Below are positions 1 to 12,595 of a DNA stretch of 64,000 bases, one piece after another. Each line of letters opens with the position of its first letter. Position 1 is the stretch's first letter. Location: NCBI RefSeq assembly GCF_922984935.1, contig NC_060068.1, positions 62,781,155 through 62,845,154 on the forward strand, given 5' to 3'. The notes beneath the pieces were generated by a model. The model ran no database searches and was not told the origin of the DNA. It saw only the letters and a program-made list of their open reading frames with translations. The position numbers were made by a program, and so were the translations under genes. The stretch comes from Meles meles. Taxonomy: Eukaryota; Chordata; Mammalia; Carnivora; Mustelidae.

Positions 1-158
1 CTCAGGTCATGATCTCAGGGTCCTGGGATTGAGCCCCCACAGGCGGCTCCACACTCAGTGGGGAATCTGCTTGTCCCGCCACTCTCCCTCTACCCCTCCC
101 CCTGCTTGAGCTCTCTTTGCCTCTCTCTCTCAAATAAATCAATAAAATCTTTTTTAAA
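1..158 (+). repeat. Can-SINE, cut by the window edge
   Basis: Starts inside the element at CTCAGGTCATGATCTCAGGG and runs to CTCTCAAATAAATCAATAAAATC with an A-rich tail. The 5' end is outside the window. Confidence 0.85.
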
Positions 159-776
159 ATTTAAAGAAATAAAAATAAGTAAAAAATAAAAACTAGCAAG
201 ATTTAATGGAAATCAATCTTATTTCTATTATTGTTCAATCAAATAAAAGCTTATTTAGATAGAGGGAACTTCTATTTCAATGTTATAATACATAGTAATC
301 ACAAAATTATCTTAAAGAGTTTGTAAGAGCCCTCTCCCCAGTTTGAGTTCTTTATTCAATAGGAAGGTATCATCAGGACAAGTTTCTCATAAGCAATATT
401 TCAGCATCCATTTATTTCTCTCAACTCTTCTTACTTACAAATAGGGGCTTTCAGATTATCTTGGTCTAGCACATTTTAAAAAAGATTTGTCTCATGTGAA
501 CTTAACATTTAAATGGCATTTTCTTGAACACTCATTATGCCATTCCAATGAGCAGCTGATTATAGCACCCAAATAGGACCTTAAATTCATCATTTGTCCC
601 TTTTTTAAAAATTTACTTCTATCAGCAGTAGCAGTTCCAAATCAACTAATCCTTTTACCATTACTTCTCCATTTCTGAATTTTGAATTTTGACATATTTT
701 CTCGTTGTCCAGATAGGGGAGAAGATGTGGGGGTTTGGGAAAGAAAACAAAATATGAAATTGTCATCCACAACTTC
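159..776. other. AT-rich intergenic DNA, nothing recognised
   Basis: No coherent ORF, repeat signature or motif beyond short A/T tracts. Confidence 0.5.
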
Positions 777-1050
777 ACTTCTCAGAGTGCGATCCTGGAC
801 CAGCAGCAGCAGGATCTCTTGAGAGCTTGTTAGAAATGTAAATTTTATGGCCCCTCCTAGACCTACTAAATCAGAATCTGCATATTAGCAAGATTCCTAG
901 GAAATTCATATGCACATTAACATTTAAGAAGAACTGGTAGAGGACACCTGTTCTCAAACTGGTTTGCATATTGCAATCAACTTGAGAGTTATAAAAGGTA
1001 CTGATGTCTAGCTCCTTGTGGAGATTCTGATTCAGTGTACAGTCTGGCCT
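777..1050. repeat. MER5A-like DNA transposon fragments (hAT-Charlie)
   Basis: 777-955 resembles inverted MER5A (GGACCAGCAGCAGCAG ... TTCTAAC-type body ... GTTCTCAAACT). A second partial copy, with GTTCTCAAACTGGTTTGCAT and GGAGATTCTGATTCAG, follows at about 950-1050. Degenerate; family named from memory. Confidence 0.55.
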
Positions 1051-2649
1051 GTGTCAGGATTTTTAAAATTTTAATTCCAGTATAATTAACATACTGTGTT
1101 TTATTGGTTTCAGGTGTACAACATTCAACAATTCAACAATTCTATACGTTACTCAGTGCTCATCAAGATAAGTGTACTTCCTTTCATCTATTTCACCCAT
1201 CCCCCACCCACCTGCCCCCTGGTGATCATCAGTTTATTCTCTGTAATTTAGAGTCTGGTTTTTGGTTTGTCTCTTCCTTTCTTTTTGGTTCCTTTGTTTT
1301 ATTTCTTACATTTAATTTAATTTCTTAAATTCCACTTATAAGGGAAATCTTGTGGTATTTTTCTTTCTCTAATTTGTTTTGTTTAGCATTATGCCCTCTA
1401 CATCCATACATGTGGTTGCAAATGACAACATTTCATTCTTTTTTATGGCTGCATAATATTTCATTGTATATGTATATATACCTCTTATTTATCCATTCAT
1501 CTATCAATGGACACTTGGGTTCCTTCCACAATTTGACAATTGTAAATAATGGTGCCATAAACATGGGGGTGAATATATATTTTTGAATTAGTATTTTTGT
1601 ATTCTTGGTTAAATACCCAGTAGTAAAATTAATGGATCATATGGTAATTCCATTTTAAATTTTTTGAGGAATCTCCATACTCTTTTCCAAAGTGGCTGCA
1701 CTAGTTTGCATTCCCACAAACACTGTAAGAGGGTTCCTTTTTCTCCCCAGTCTCACCAGCACTTGCTGTTTCTTGTGTTTTTTATTTTAGCGATTCTGAG
1801 AGGTGTGAGGTAGTATCTCATTGTAGTTTTGATTAGCATTTCCCTAAAGATGAGTGATGTTGGGCTTCTCTTCATATGTCTGTTGACCCTCTGGATGTCT
1901 TCTTTGGAGAAATGTTGTTCAATGTCTTATGCTCATTTTAAATTCGATTATTTGCTTTCTGGATTTGAGTTGCACAAGTTCTTTATATATTTTAGGTACT
2001 AATCCTTTATCACATATGTCCTTTACAAATATCTTCTCCCATTCCATAGGTTGCCTTTCAGTTTTGTTGATTATTTCCTTGCTGTGCAGAAGCTTTTTGT
2101 TTTGAGATAGTCCCAATAGTTTATTTTTGCTTTTGTTTCCCTTGCCTCAGGAGACATATCTGAAAAAATGTTACTGTGGCCAATGTCAGAGAAATTACTG
2201 TCTGTGCTCTCTTCTAGGAATTTAAGGGTTTCACGTCTCACATTTAGGTCCTTAATCCATTTTTAATTAATTTTTGTGTAGGGTGTAACGAAGTGGCCCA
2301 ACTGATTCTTTTATATGTAGCTGTCCAGTTTTCCCAAAACCATCTGTTGAAGAGATTATCTTTTTCCCATTGCCTATTTTCCCCTGCTTTGCGAATATTA
2401 ATTAACCATATGATCATGCTTTTGTTTTTGGGCTCTCTACTCTGTTCTAATGATCTATGTGTTTATTTTTGCCCTGTGCCATATTGTTTTGATCACTATA
2501 GCTTTTTAGTGTATCTTGAAATCTGAGATACAATACCTCCCAGTTTTTATCTTTTTCAAGGCTGCCTTGGCTATTCAAGATCTTTTGTGGGTCCATAAGA
2601 ATTTTAGGATTATTTGTTCTCATTATGTGAAAAATGCTATTGGCATTTT

Positions 2650-3639
2650 TCTTTATTTTATTAACATACAATGTGTTATTTGCTTCAGGGGTACAGGTCT
2701 GTGAATCCTCAGTCTTACACAATTCCCAACACTAATCATAGCACATACCCTCCCCAATGTCCATCATGTTATTCCCCCCTCACCCCCCAGCAACCCTCAG
2801 TTTGTTTCTTAAGAATCTCTTATGGTTTGTCTCCCTCCCTGGTCCCATCTTGTTTCATTTTTCCGCCTCCTTTCCTCCCATGACCTCCTGCCCTGCCTCT
2901 CAAATTCTTCATATCAGAGAGATCATATGATAATTGTCTTTCTCTGATTGACTTATTTCACTTAGCATAATACCCTCTAGTTCCATTCATGTCATTGCAA
3001 ATGGCAAGTTTCAGTTTTTTGATGGCTGCATAGTATTCCAGTGTATATATATACCACATCTTCTTTATCCATTCACCTGTTGACAGACATCTAGGTTCTT
3101 TCCATAGTTTGACTATTGTGGGCATTGCTGCTACAAACACTGGAATGCACATGACCCTTCAGTTCACTACATTTGTATCTTTGAGGTAAATCCCCATAGT
3201 GCAATTGCTGGGTCCTAAGGTAGCTCTATTTTCGACATTTTGGGGAACCCCCATACTGTTTTCCAAAGTGGGTGCACCAGCTTGGATTCCCACCAACACT
3301 GTAAGGGGGTTCCCCTTTCTCTGAATCCTCGTCAACATGTGTTGTTTCCTGACTGGTTAATTTTAGCCATTCCTAACTGGTGTGAGGTGGTATCTTATTA
3401 TGGTTTTGATTTGTATTTCCCTGATGCTGAGTGATGTGGAGCACTTTTTCATGTGTCTGTTGGCATTTGGATTCTTCTTTGCAGAAATGTCATTCATGTC
3501 TTCTGCCCATTTCTTGATTGGATTTTTTGTTCTTTGGGTGTTGAGTTTGATAAGTTCTTTATAGATTTGGGATACTAGCCCTTTATCTGATATGTCAATG
3601 GCAAATATCTTCTCCCATTCTGTCGGTTGTCTTTTGGTT
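2650..3639 (-). mobile_element. Young 5'-truncated LINE-1 nested in the older L1
   Basis: It starts with an A-tail remnant and 3'UTR (TTAACATACAATGTGTTATT ... GGGGTACAGGTCTGTGAATC in reverse), and carries the ORF2p C-terminus on the minus strand (STGEWIKKMWYIYTLEYYAA at about 3060). TSD TTGGCATTTT at 2640-2649 and 3640-3649 is exact. The outer L1 resumes in register at 3650. Confidence 0.88.
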
Positions 3640-3838
3640 TTGGCATTTTGATAAGGATTGTAATCACTCTGTAGATTACTTGGAGTAGTATAGACATTTT
3701 AACAATATTTGTTCTTCCAATCCATAAGCATGGAATCTTTCCGTTTATTTCTGTCATCCTCAATTTCTTTCATTAGTGTTTTATAATTTTCAGAGTACAG
3801 GTCTTTTACCTCCTTGGTTGTTTATTCTTAGGTATTTT

Positions 3839-4016
3839 TTAAAAGATTTTATTTATTTGACAGAGATCATAAGTAGGCAGAGACGCAGGTGGGGAGAGAG
3901 AGGAAGCAGGCTCCCTGCTGAGCAGAGAGCCCGATGCAGGGCTTGATCCCAGGACCCTAGGATCATGACCTGAGCCAAAGGCAGAGGCTTAACCCACTGG
4001 GCCACCCAGGCGCCCC
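3839..4016 (-). repeat. Can-SINE (-) in the old L1
   Basis: AAAGATTTTATTTATTTGACAG to GGGCCACCCAGGCGCCCC. Exact 16-bp TSD TATTCTTAGGTATTTT at 3823-3838 and 4017-4032. Confidence 0.93.
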
Positions 4017-4674
4017 TATTCTTAGGTATTTTATTATTGGGTATTATAGTTATATTGGTATTATAGTATTATATTGATATTATATAGGTATATATTAGGT
4101 GTTATAAATGGAACTATTTTCTTAATTTCTTTTTTTTACTTCATTATTAGTGTATAGGATTGAAATGGATTTCTGCACAATTATTTTGTATCCTGTAACC
4201 TTACTAAATTCATTTGCTACTATTTCTAGTAATCTTTTGGTAGAGTTTTGGGGTTTTATATATATATAGTGTCATCTGCAAATAGTGAAAATTTTACTTC
4301 TTCCTCACCAATTTTGATGCCTTTTATTTCTTTTTGTTGTCTGATTGCTGTGGCTAGGACTTTCAGTACTATGTTGAATGAAAGTGATGAGAATGCACAT
4401 CCTTTTCTTGCTCCTGATCTTAGGGGGAAATCTTTCAGTTTTTTATCATTTAGTATGATGTTAACTATGGGTTTTTTGTATATGAATTTTATTATGTTGA
4501 AGTATCTAAACCTACCTTCTTGAAGGTTTTTATCATGAATAGATGTACTTTGTCAAATGCTTTTTCTATGTCTATTGATATGATTATATAGTTTTTATTC
4601 TTTCTCTTCTTCAGTTGGCAAATATTTGTTGAGGATTTTTACACCAATGTTCATCTGAGATATTGGCTTATAGT

Positions 4675-4705
<31 letters not shown>

Positions 4706-4825
4706 TTGTAGTGTCTTTATCTGGTTTTGGTGTCAGGGTAATGCTGACCTCATAGAATAAATTTAGAAGCTTTCCTTCCTCTTCTGTATTTTGGAATAGT
4801 TTGAGAAGAATAGATATGAACCCTT

Positions 4826-5044
4826 TTATTTTTAAAAATATTTGTTCATTTATCTGAGAGAGAGAGAGAGAGTGAAAGCATGTGATTGGGGTGAGGGGAA
4901 GAAGAAAATGGAGAGAGAGAGTCTCAAGCAGACTCCTCGCTGAGCAAACAACAGGACACGGGGCCCCATCTAATGATCCTGTGATCATGACCTGATCTGA
5001 AACCAAGAGTTGGATGCTCAACTAGTTGAGCCACTAGGGCACCC
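4826..5044 (-). repeat. Degenerate Can-SINE (-) in the old L1
   Basis: A-tail remnant, GA-rich middle, and GAGCCACTAGGGCACCC box. TSD TGAACCCTT at 4817-4825 and 5045-5053. More diverged than its neighbours. Confidence 0.85.
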
Positions 5045-5537
5045 TGAACCCTTCATTAAATGTTTGGTAGAAGTCATCTATGAAGCCATCTGGATCTGAA
5101 CTTTTGTTTGTTGGGAGTTTTTTGATTACTAATTCAATTTCATTTCTGGTAATCATTCTGTTCAAGTTTTCTATTTCTTCCTGAATCCTGATTCAGTTTT
5201 GGGAGGTTAAATGTTTCTAGGAATGCATCCATTTCTTTTAGGTTGTCCAATTTGTTAGCATATAATTATTCATAATATTCTCATAATTGTATTTCTGTGG
5301 TGTTGTTATTTCTCCTGTTTCATTTCTGATTTTGTTTTGAGTCCCCCCCCCTTTTTTTTATAAGCCTGACTAAAGGTTTATCAATTTCATGGGTCTTTTC
5401 AAAAAACCATCTCCTGGTTTCATTGATCTGTTCTATTGTTTCTTTCAGTTTCTATTTTGTTCATTTCTGATTTCATCTTTATTATTTCCTTCCTTCTTCC
5501 TTTAGGTATAAGGTTAGGTTGTTCATTTGAGATATTT

Positions 5538-6531
5538 ATTTTTTTAAATTTAATTCTTTAAATTAACATATAATGTACTATTTGCCCCAGGGGTACAGGT
5601 CTGTGAATTGTCAGGCTTACACACTTCACAGCACTCACCATAGCACATACCCTCCCCAATGTCCATAACCTAACCACCCTCTCCATACCCCCCACCCCCC
5701 AGCAACTCTCAGTTTGTTTTGTGAGATTAAGCGTCTCTTATGGTTTGTCTCCTTCCCAATCCCATATTGTTTCATTTTTTCCTTCCCTACCCCCAAACCC
5801 CCCATTTTGCCTCTCAAATTCCTTACATCAGGGCAATCATATGATATTATCTTTCTCTGATTGACTTATTTCACTCAGCATAATACCCTCTAGTTCCACC
5901 CACGTCATTGCAAATGGCAAAATTTCATTTCTTTTGATGGCTGCATAGTATTCCATTATGCATATACACCACATCTTCTCTATCCATTCATCTGTTGATG
6001 GACGTCTAGGTTCTTTCCATAGTTTGGCTTTTGTTGACATTGCTACTATAAACATTTGGGTGCACATGCTCCTTCGGATGACTACTTTTGTATCTTTAGG
6101 GTATATACCCAGTAGTGCGATTGCTGGGTTGTAGGGTAGCTCTATTTTCAAATTTTTAAGGAACCTCCGTGCTGTTTTCCAGAGTGGCTGCACCAGCTTG
6201 CATTCCAACCAACAGTGGAGGAGGGTTCCTCATTCTCCACATCCTTGCCAGCATCTGTTGTTTCCTGACCTGTTAATTTTAGCCATTCTGACTAGTGTGA
6301 GGTGGTATCTTATTATGGTTTTGATTTGTATTTCCCTGATGCTGAGTGATGTGGAGCACTTTTTCATGTGTCTGTTGGCCACCTGGATGTCTTCTTTGCA
6401 GAAATGTCTGTTCATGTCCTCTGCCCATTTCTTGATTGGATTATTTGTTCTTTGGGTGTTGAGTTTGATAAGTTCTTTATAGATTTTGGATACTAGCCCT
6501 TTATCTGATATGTCGTTTGCAAACATCTTCT
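5538..6531 (-). mobile_element. Second young 5'-truncated LINE-1 nested in the older L1
   Basis: 3'UTR (TTAACATATAATGTACTATT ... GGGGTACAGGTCTGTGAATT in reverse) and ORF2p C-terminus on the minus strand at 5837-6208 (PYNPAIALLGIYP ... STDEWIEKMW). Exact 13-bp TSD ATTTGAGATATTT at 5525-5537 and 6532-6544. Same orientation as the 2650-3639 copy and truncated at almost the same ORF2 position. Confidence 0.88.
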
Positions 6532-7390
6532 ATTTGAGATATTTCTTGCCTCTTAAGTTAGGCCTGTATTGCTATAAACTCCATCTTAGAACAGCTTTTG
6601 TTGCATCCCAAAGATTTGGACTGTTATATTTTCATTTTCATGTATTTTTCTTTTTCTTCTTTGATTTCTTGTTTGTTCATTCATTGTTTAGTAGCATGTT
6701 ATTTAATCTCTATATATTTGTGTTCTTTCAAGATATTTTCTTGTGCTTGATTTCTAGCTCCACAGCACTGTGGTCAGAGAAGATTCATGGTCTGACTTCT
6801 TTCTGAATTTGTTGAGGCTTGTTTTGTAGCCTAATATGTGATCTGTTCTGGAGAATATTCCAAATAAACCTGGAATATGCACTGTAGTGGAATATATCAT
6901 GCCACTCTCTTCTGGCCTGCAAAATTTCTTCTGAGAAATTAGTTGGTAGTGTTATAGGGTTTCTCCTTGTGTGTAACCGCTTTATTTTCCCTTGTTGCTT
7001 TTAGTGTTCTCTCTTTATTGCTACTTTTTGCCATTTTAATTGCCATGTATCTCTCCCTGGTGTGAATCTCCCTGGGTTGGTTTTGTTGGGGGCTTTTTGT
7101 GTCTCCTGGATCTGCATTTGTATTTCCTTCCCCAGATTTGGGACTTTTTCAGCTCTTATTTCTTCAAATAAATTTTTTGTCCCCTTTTCTCTCCTCCTTC
7201 TGGCATTCCCATAATGCAAATGTTATTATACTTGGTGTTGTCGCTGAGTTTCCTTAATCTATTTTCATTTTTTATTGTTCTTTTTTCTCTCACCTGTTCA
7301 GCTTGACTACTTTTCATTATTCTGTCTTCCAGGTTGCTGATCCATTCTTCTTCTTCCTCCAGTCTACTATTTATTTGCTGTAGTGTATAT

Positions 7391-7577
7391 TTTAAAGATT
7401 TTATTTATTTATTTGAGAGAGAGGGGGAGAGAGCATGAGAGGAGTGTGCAGAGGGTGAAGGAGAAGCAGACTCCCTGCTGAGTGGGAAGCCCAGTGAGCG
7501 GCTCTATTCTAGAACCTTGAGATCATGACCTGAGCCAAAGGCAGACAGTTAACGGGTGAGCCACCCAGACAACTCTA
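7391..7577 (-). repeat. Can-SINE (-) near the 5' end of the old L1
   Basis: TTTAAAGATTTTATTTATTTATTTGAGAG to GAGCCACCCAGACAACTC. TSD unclear. Confidence 0.85.
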
Positions 7578-7624
7578 CTATATGTATTTTTAATTGCAGT
7601 TACTGAGTTCTTCATCTCTAATTG

Positions 7625-7680
7625 GTTTTTTATGTTTATGTTTTTTATGTTTTATGTTTTATGTTTTTTATGTTTTATCC
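7625..7680 (+). repeat. Short T-rich tandem repeat, TTTTATG units
   Basis: Seven or so units of (T)3-6ATG in a row; low-complexity expansion in the old L1. Confidence 0.7.
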
Positions 7681-9227
7681 TTTGCTAAGGTTCTTACTGA
7701 GGCCTGCCACTCTTCTTAAGTCTAGTGAGTATCTTTATAATAATTACTTTTTTTCTCTATTGAACATATTACTTATCTCTGTTTCATTTAGCTCTTTTGC
7801 TATGATTTTGTCTTATTCTTTCATCTGGGACATATTCCCGTCTCTCATTTGGCCTAACTCTCTGTGCTTGTTTCTCTGTGTTAAGAAAGTCAGCTATGTT
7901 TCCTGATCTTGAAAGTAGTGGTCTTAGGAAGAAGAGGTCTTGTAGGGCCCTGCAGTGCAATGTTTCCTGTTCATCAGAACCTAGCATATCAGGGGTGTCT
8001 CCAATATATATTGCATGTGCCCTACTGTTGTGACTGAGTTGCATTTGCCTTCAGTTTGGTTGTCTGCAATGACTCTCTGCCTATTGTGAGTACTGTTTGG
8101 TCCTGTGTTGTTAGTGAGCCAGTCTGGGGCTGCCTATGGCTTGAATTGAGTCAGACCAGGCATTTGCCAAAACTGCCCTAGCACCAAACTGCCGGTCACT
8201 TTGTGTTGTTCCCCGAGAAGCTTTTGTTGGCAGGGAGTTCCTGCAGTTAGAGCAGATGTCAGCCCCCAGCCTACTGCTGGGGTCCCTGTCTGACTGGTGT
8301 GCGTGGTTATATTCTGCTTTCCTCAGAGAGTCACTTTGGAGTGGTGCTGGCCCTTGTTGGTGCTGCTTGCACACTGCCAGACTTGTGGCACTTCTTTGGA
8401 TGGATTCCTGCCAATGGTTTGTTAGAGGGGTGTGTCCATAGGAGAACACAGTGGCTGGCTAGGTACATGGTGCCAGCAAGGTCTGCACAGACTCGATGTG
8501 TGATGGGGACTTCCAGCTACCCAGGAAAACATCTGCTGAGGCTGGGATGGAGAGGGTGTTTCCATAGGAGAATGAAACGGTTGTGTAGTGCTATTAACAA
8601 GGAGGTGGAAAGTGTTCATGCTGTGCTGGTTCCCATGCCTGTAGGCTGGTAGGCAGGGGAGGAAAATGGCGCTTGCCAGCTCTTTTGTTCTCGGGGATGT
8701 CTCTTATAGATCCATGTCTCTGCAGCATATACGTTGAGATTAGTAAATAAATCTCCTTCCGTGGTGTTTTCGAAACTGCTGCTTCTATGCTATATCTCAA
8801 CAGGGCTGTTTGTTGTGCTTTCTCTTCAAAGGCAGTTCCCTACTGCCCTCTAGCCTCCCAGGTCCAAGCCTGCTGATTTTTAAAGTTTCATGTATTAGGC
8901 ACCCTGATTATAAGAACTTGCAAAGTTAGGACCCTCTTGTTTTCAAAGCCAGCTGTAATGGAGATGCATCTTCTCAGTGGAGGGTCCTCTGTACCTTAGG
9001 TGCCTGGTGTGGGGTCTGGTCCTTTTGCCTCTTTAAGCCCTTGGCATCCCTCCCTCCTGTGGACAGTCTTGCGGCTCACTTTGACTCCCAACCGTGTCTC
9101 TCTGCCTCTCCTACCCTCTTTGATATGGCCTCTCCTCTACATCTTTGGAAAACCTGTCCTGCCAGTCTTTGGGTCATCTTCTGGGTTATATACACTGATG
9201 TGAGTGTTATCTAGGTGCATTTGTGGG

Positions 9228-9352
9228 AGGAGGCTCCACACTCGGCATGGGGTCTGTTTGTCCCTCTGCCGCTCCCCTGCTCACTCCATCTCTTTACATC
9301 TCTAGCTCTAAAATAAATAAATAAATAAATAAATCTATCTTTTTAAAAAAAT
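9228..9352 (+). repeat. 3' part of a Can-SINE (+)
   Basis: AGGCTCCACACTCGGCATGG to (AAAT)n CTATCTTTTTAAAAAAA. The 5' box is missing and it abuts the 5' end of the old L1. Confidence 0.75.
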
Positions 9353-10819
9353 GGGGTAATGACAATTATGTCCGAGTCTCTTCCCAAATATGCTGGAATG
9401 CTATAGCATTCTATTCCTCAAAGTTTGCCAACTTGTCTACAGAATAGTGTATATATTGCATATGACAATCTATGTTACTAGGGAAAAAATGAAGCTCTAG
9501 TGCCGATAATGTATAACAGTAAAAAAAATTAAAAATTAAAAATTAAAAAATGTATAATAGTTAAACTGGTAATAAAAAATTCAATAAAGATAAGGATGTC
9601 AGTTTAAAGCAACACTAATTATAGTCATTTATTCAAGCTCCTCACCATTCAGGCTTCATTATGTTGCAAATTATTAATTATATGCACATCAGTAATATGA
9701 CCTATAAACTTGTCTCTTTAATTGACTAATTTATCCCTATAATACTTAACCCACACAGTTTAGGCTGATGTGGCAGGTTTGTCTACTCAAATTTTTAAAA
9801 AATGATCAGAACTATTGCTCATATTCCAACATTCTCTGTGTGACCTTGGGGTATTCATTTGGTCCTTGCAGTCTTCCTTTTCCTCACCTGAAAATAACAG
9901 CTAAATTAGATGATGCCTAAGATCTACTGTAGCTCTAATAGTCATGAATCTAAATATATTTAGACATGCACAATTTCCTGTATATGCAGGGAGTAAGAAA
10001 TTATGTAAATACACGATTTAAAATCTGGTTTCCTCATTTAGGAGGGAGGACAATGATTCTAATTTTCTGAATATTGAGAATGAAATGAGTGGAGGCTCCC
10101 AATGGAGCTATTCCATAAAAAATAATAAAATGAAGTCTTCTGATTTTGAGGGGCGGGTGGGGGGGGAGGAGAAATCGCAAATTTAAAAACGTTCTTGGTA
10201 ATAAAAGCCGAACAAACAAACAGGGCATAATTTAACTCCTAGACGAATCCACTCTTGATACATATTAGAAAATAAAACAGAAAGGTCATAGAGTGGTCAC
10301 AGACGTGTTTATGGAGATGCTTATGTCAAGTTCTAACTCAGTCGTAAAAACCAGAAACCAAGGAAGGTCTCCAGGAACTTCAAAGAGGTCCTTAAAGCTA
10401 CCCAGTGATTATATTATACTTTCTTGGTCCAGTGGTTCTTAAATGTGGGTTTGTCAGCTGGGAAATGGGGCACATACAAAGGCCTAGGACCGGTCCTACT
10501 GCAGCAGCCTGGCGCTCTGTATTGCTTTATTGCTTTATTTGGTGGTGACACACACCAAAGGTTGAGAACCGTTGCTCTGATCTGTTTGCTCTTCTGCTCC
10601 CCTTGAACGGTGGTTCTCAACGTTTTCTGCACATTAGAATGACCCGCGGGGCTTTTGGAAATCCCGACACCTTGTCTTGGGGAAGGTGGCAGAGTAGGAG
10701 TGTATATACAGTATGTACACCCGCCCCGTTCCGCGGACAAGTTTGCAAATGTTGAGAACAGAATGCTTTCGCACCGCAGCATATTTGGGAAGGCTCAGAC
10801 ATAATTGTCTCTACCCCAC
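9353..10819. other. Intergenic DNA with MIR-like and MER5A-like fragments
   Basis: 9835-9960 looks like a MIR core (GTGTGACCTTGGG ... CTCACCTGAAAATAACAGCTAAATTAGATGATG). 10428-10700 holds two MER5A-like pieces (GTGGTTCTTAAATGTGG and GGTGGTTCTCAACGTTTTC). No gene. Confidence 0.45.
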
Positions 10820-11029
10820 TTTTTTAAAAAAGATTTTATTTATTTATTTTAGAGACAGAGAGACAGAGCTAAAGAAAAGAGAGAGTGAGCGGGGGCAGGG
10901 GCAGAGGGACAAGCTAACTCCATGCTGAGTGCAGAGCCGGATGCGCATCTCAGTCTTAGAACCCTGAAATCATAATCTGAGCTGGAAATAAGAGTAGGAC
11001 GCTTAACCAGCTGAGCCCCCAGGTGCCCC
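10820..11029 (-). repeat. Can-SINE (-)
   Basis: TTTTTAAAAAAGATTTTATTTATTTATTTTAGAG to GAGCCCCCAGGTGCCCC. Confidence 0.88.
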
Positions 11030-11673
11030 TACCCCGTTTGTTCTCTTTCTTTTCTCCGCGTCTCTTCCTTACTCCTCAAAGCTATAGTGTCTTGGCTTCT
11101 TTTATAGGAAAGGAGTGCTTATAAATAAACAACCCTAGCTGCCTTAGCGTCCGGATCAATAGCCCTTTCAAAACGTTTGCTGAATTCTCTCCAAGGGAGG
11201 TAGACAGTGCCAGAAGCCATGCTGGGCAGAGAATTCTGAAAATAACGTCTGTTTCGAGCACTCCCTTGTCCTCCACGCCCCCGTGACCCTCTCTCTCATG
11301 TCTCCCGACAAGCACACGGAGCCTGCCTGCTACCTGCTGCTCACTCAGCCTTGCTTCACAGGGACTCTCCTGCCAGGCCTGCCCTGTTACTTACTTCTCT
11401 CAGGAAACCAAGCATCTGATAATTAGGCAAACTAAAATGTTCATATGCTGAAGAGTGACCCCATGGTTTTAGGGTCTTTCTACTGCACGTAGGAAAAGCT
11501 GGTTGTGAATAGCTTAAGCCACAAAGGAAAAAAGTACTTAGTGAAAGGAAGATGAATGAGAGGAGTGTCTCTCAGAATTTAAGAGTCGCATCACTTAGCC
11601 CTGGGAAGTTCAGGGAACGGGGTAGGAAGTGTACTTGAACCTTACCTGAGGTCCTGACTCTAAGATGACTCAG

Positions 11674-11720
<47 letters not shown>

Positions 11721-12424
11721 TGTGTGTTGGAGCTGGCTTAAAGTGGCTTGGGAGAACCCATTGTTACCTTTTCAGGAGTTTTGCAAACAGGTGATAGGAT
11801 ATTAGTAGGTGGAAATTGGCCACAATGTATGAACACCAAGGAAATCATCAAAAGCTACGAACAGATTTACTGTCCATCAGCTCTAATTTTGTTCCAAGCT
11901 TCAAATTTTAAAGAGAGGTTGTTAACCTCTCTTTATATAACTCTTAATATAAATATCTATATTTATAGAGATATCTATAAATTATATATCTCTTAATAAC
12001 GTGGTTGAGGCATCCATTTCTCACTTGTGGCCGTGAGCACAGGATTAGAATATAGGGGATTTTGATGAATGAGGGCAGCAACCCAGAGGGCTTTCTGCAC
12101 AGCTAGTGTCCCTTTTTCAGATAATATATTTGCACATTCACTAGGGTTAAGCCATTAGGAAATTAGGAGTTATGACTGGTGCTCTTGGTGGGAGCAAATT
12201 TATGAACCCAGCCATGACTCTGATGGATCCTGCAGCTATCCCAGTGGGACACAGCGGCCTGCATGCCATAATCCCTTGGGACCTTTAAAAATAGACCCAT
12301 GCTTGGGCCCCATCAGACAGAGATTCTGCTTTAACTGAGTATCAGTATGTTTTAAAAGCACCAGTGAGGTGACAATAGCTAACAATACTGTTTTGTGTGT
12401 CTGACAGTGACTAAGAGAGTAGAT
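11030..12424. other. Intergenic DNA with a TG microsatellite
   Basis: A mostly pure (TG)n tract of about 48 bp at 11679-11728. A MER5-like piece lies at about 12285-12380 (GGGCCCCATCAGACAGAGATTCTG). No gene recognised. Confidence 0.5.
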
Positions 12425-12595
12425 CTCAAAAGCGTTCATCACAAGAACAAAAAATTGTAATTCTATGTGGTGATGGATGTTAACCCAACTTATGGTGTAA
12501 TCATGTCACAATATACACATGCATCAAACCTTTATGTTACACCCCTATTCTAATCTGCTGTTATGTGTCAATCATATCTCAATTTAAAGGATAAA
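12425..12595 (+). repeat. L1M-type 3' end fragment (+)
   Basis: CATCACAAGAACAAAAAATTG, TGTGGTGATGGATGTTAACC and TGTGTCAATCATATCTCAAT are typical of old L1 3' ends. Confidence 0.65.

Larger units (their letters stand above)
1058..9235 (-). mobile_element. Old near full-length LINE-1, antisense, broken up by younger insertions
   Basis: The 3' end lies at about 1058 (TTAATTCCAGTATAATTAAC, reverse of an L1 3'UTR). Going right, the minus strand reads decayed ORF2p, then ORF1p (fragment at 7001-7219 with REKGTKNLFEEI and VPNLGKE), then a GC-richer 5'UTR-like region from about 7900 to 9235. Native pieces are 1058-2649, 3650-3838, 4033-4825, 5054-5537, 6545-7390 and 7578-9235, about 5.5 kb in all. 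Two L1s and three SINEs are inserted. Many stops and frameshifts: it is inactive. Confidence 0.8.

Noticed and set aside
5837..6208. 123-codon minus frame
   Set aside because: It is the C-terminus of L1 ORF2p inside a truncated L1, not an independent gene.
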